Origin: Ignavibacteria bacterium
Lineage (GTDB): Bacteria > Bacteroidota > Ignavibacteria > Ignavibacteriales > Melioribacteraceae
Length of the DNA stretch: 5,500 bases
Direction: 5' to 3'
Assembly (NCBI GenBank): GCA_011049495.1
Contig: DSBF01000294.1
Location: 1-5,500 of the forward strand
This document shows, piece by piece, positions 5,498 through 5,500 of this stretch. The notes under the pieces are model-generated. The model saw only the letters and a list, made by a program, of their open reading frames with translations. It had not been told where the DNA came from and searched no databases. Every line of letters starts with the position of its first letter. The stretch's first letter is position 1. The translations under genes and the position numbers were made by a program.

Positions 5498-5500
5498 TAA

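Noticed and set aside
1..5500. CRISPR arrays, tRNA or rRNA genes, riboswitches
   Set aside because: No spaced direct repeats, cloverleaf or rRNA-like conserved stretches were seen on either strand.

Overview
The window is a compact class III lanthipeptide (labyrinthopeptin-like) biosynthetic operon on the minus strand, framed by mobile-element debris. Low G+C in the operon, near-consensus Shine-Dalgarno boxes (AAGGAGGTGA, AAGGAGGT) and the style of the proteins point to a low-G+C Gram-positive bacterium (Firmicutes/Bacillota). I cannot name a genus.

Reading the operon in transcription order (right to left): a putative promoter (4714-4741); two very small precursor genes too short for usual gene callers (4538-4663, 41 aa; 4363-4497, 44 aa, GTG start); a strong 10-bp hairpin without a U-tract (4329-4352); an 879-aa three-domain LanKC synthetase (1673-4312: lyase, kinase, degenerate LanC-like cyclase); and an ABC exporter (117-1676) that overlaps the synthetase by ATGA. 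The two precursors share a leader box ILxLQxL at residues 5-11. Both also carry S25-xx-S28-xxxx-C33-C34 at identical residue numbers, which fits the labionin/lanthionine motif of class III peptides. The likely pathway is: the kinase phosphorylates core Ser/Thr, the lyase eliminates phosphate, the LanC-like domain closes the rings, and the ABC protein exports the product. No leader protease, regulator or dedicated immunity gene is visible.

Left edge (1-122): the end of an IS256-family insertion sequence with the first 10 codons of its transposase. Its terminal inverted repeat supplies the last Asp codon and the stop codon of the ABC gene, so that gene was clipped at its 3' end by the insertion.

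Right edge (about 4742-5500): composition is much richer in G+C. It holds a possible terminator facing the operon (4763-4815), a plus-strand DUF3795-type cysteine-rich gene killed by two in-frame stop codons (4879-5205), an unexplained stretch (5206-5317), and a truncated helix-turn-helix transposase fragment (5318-5497, minus). The AT-rich operon therefore looks like a transferred cassette placed between decaying host or mobile sequence.
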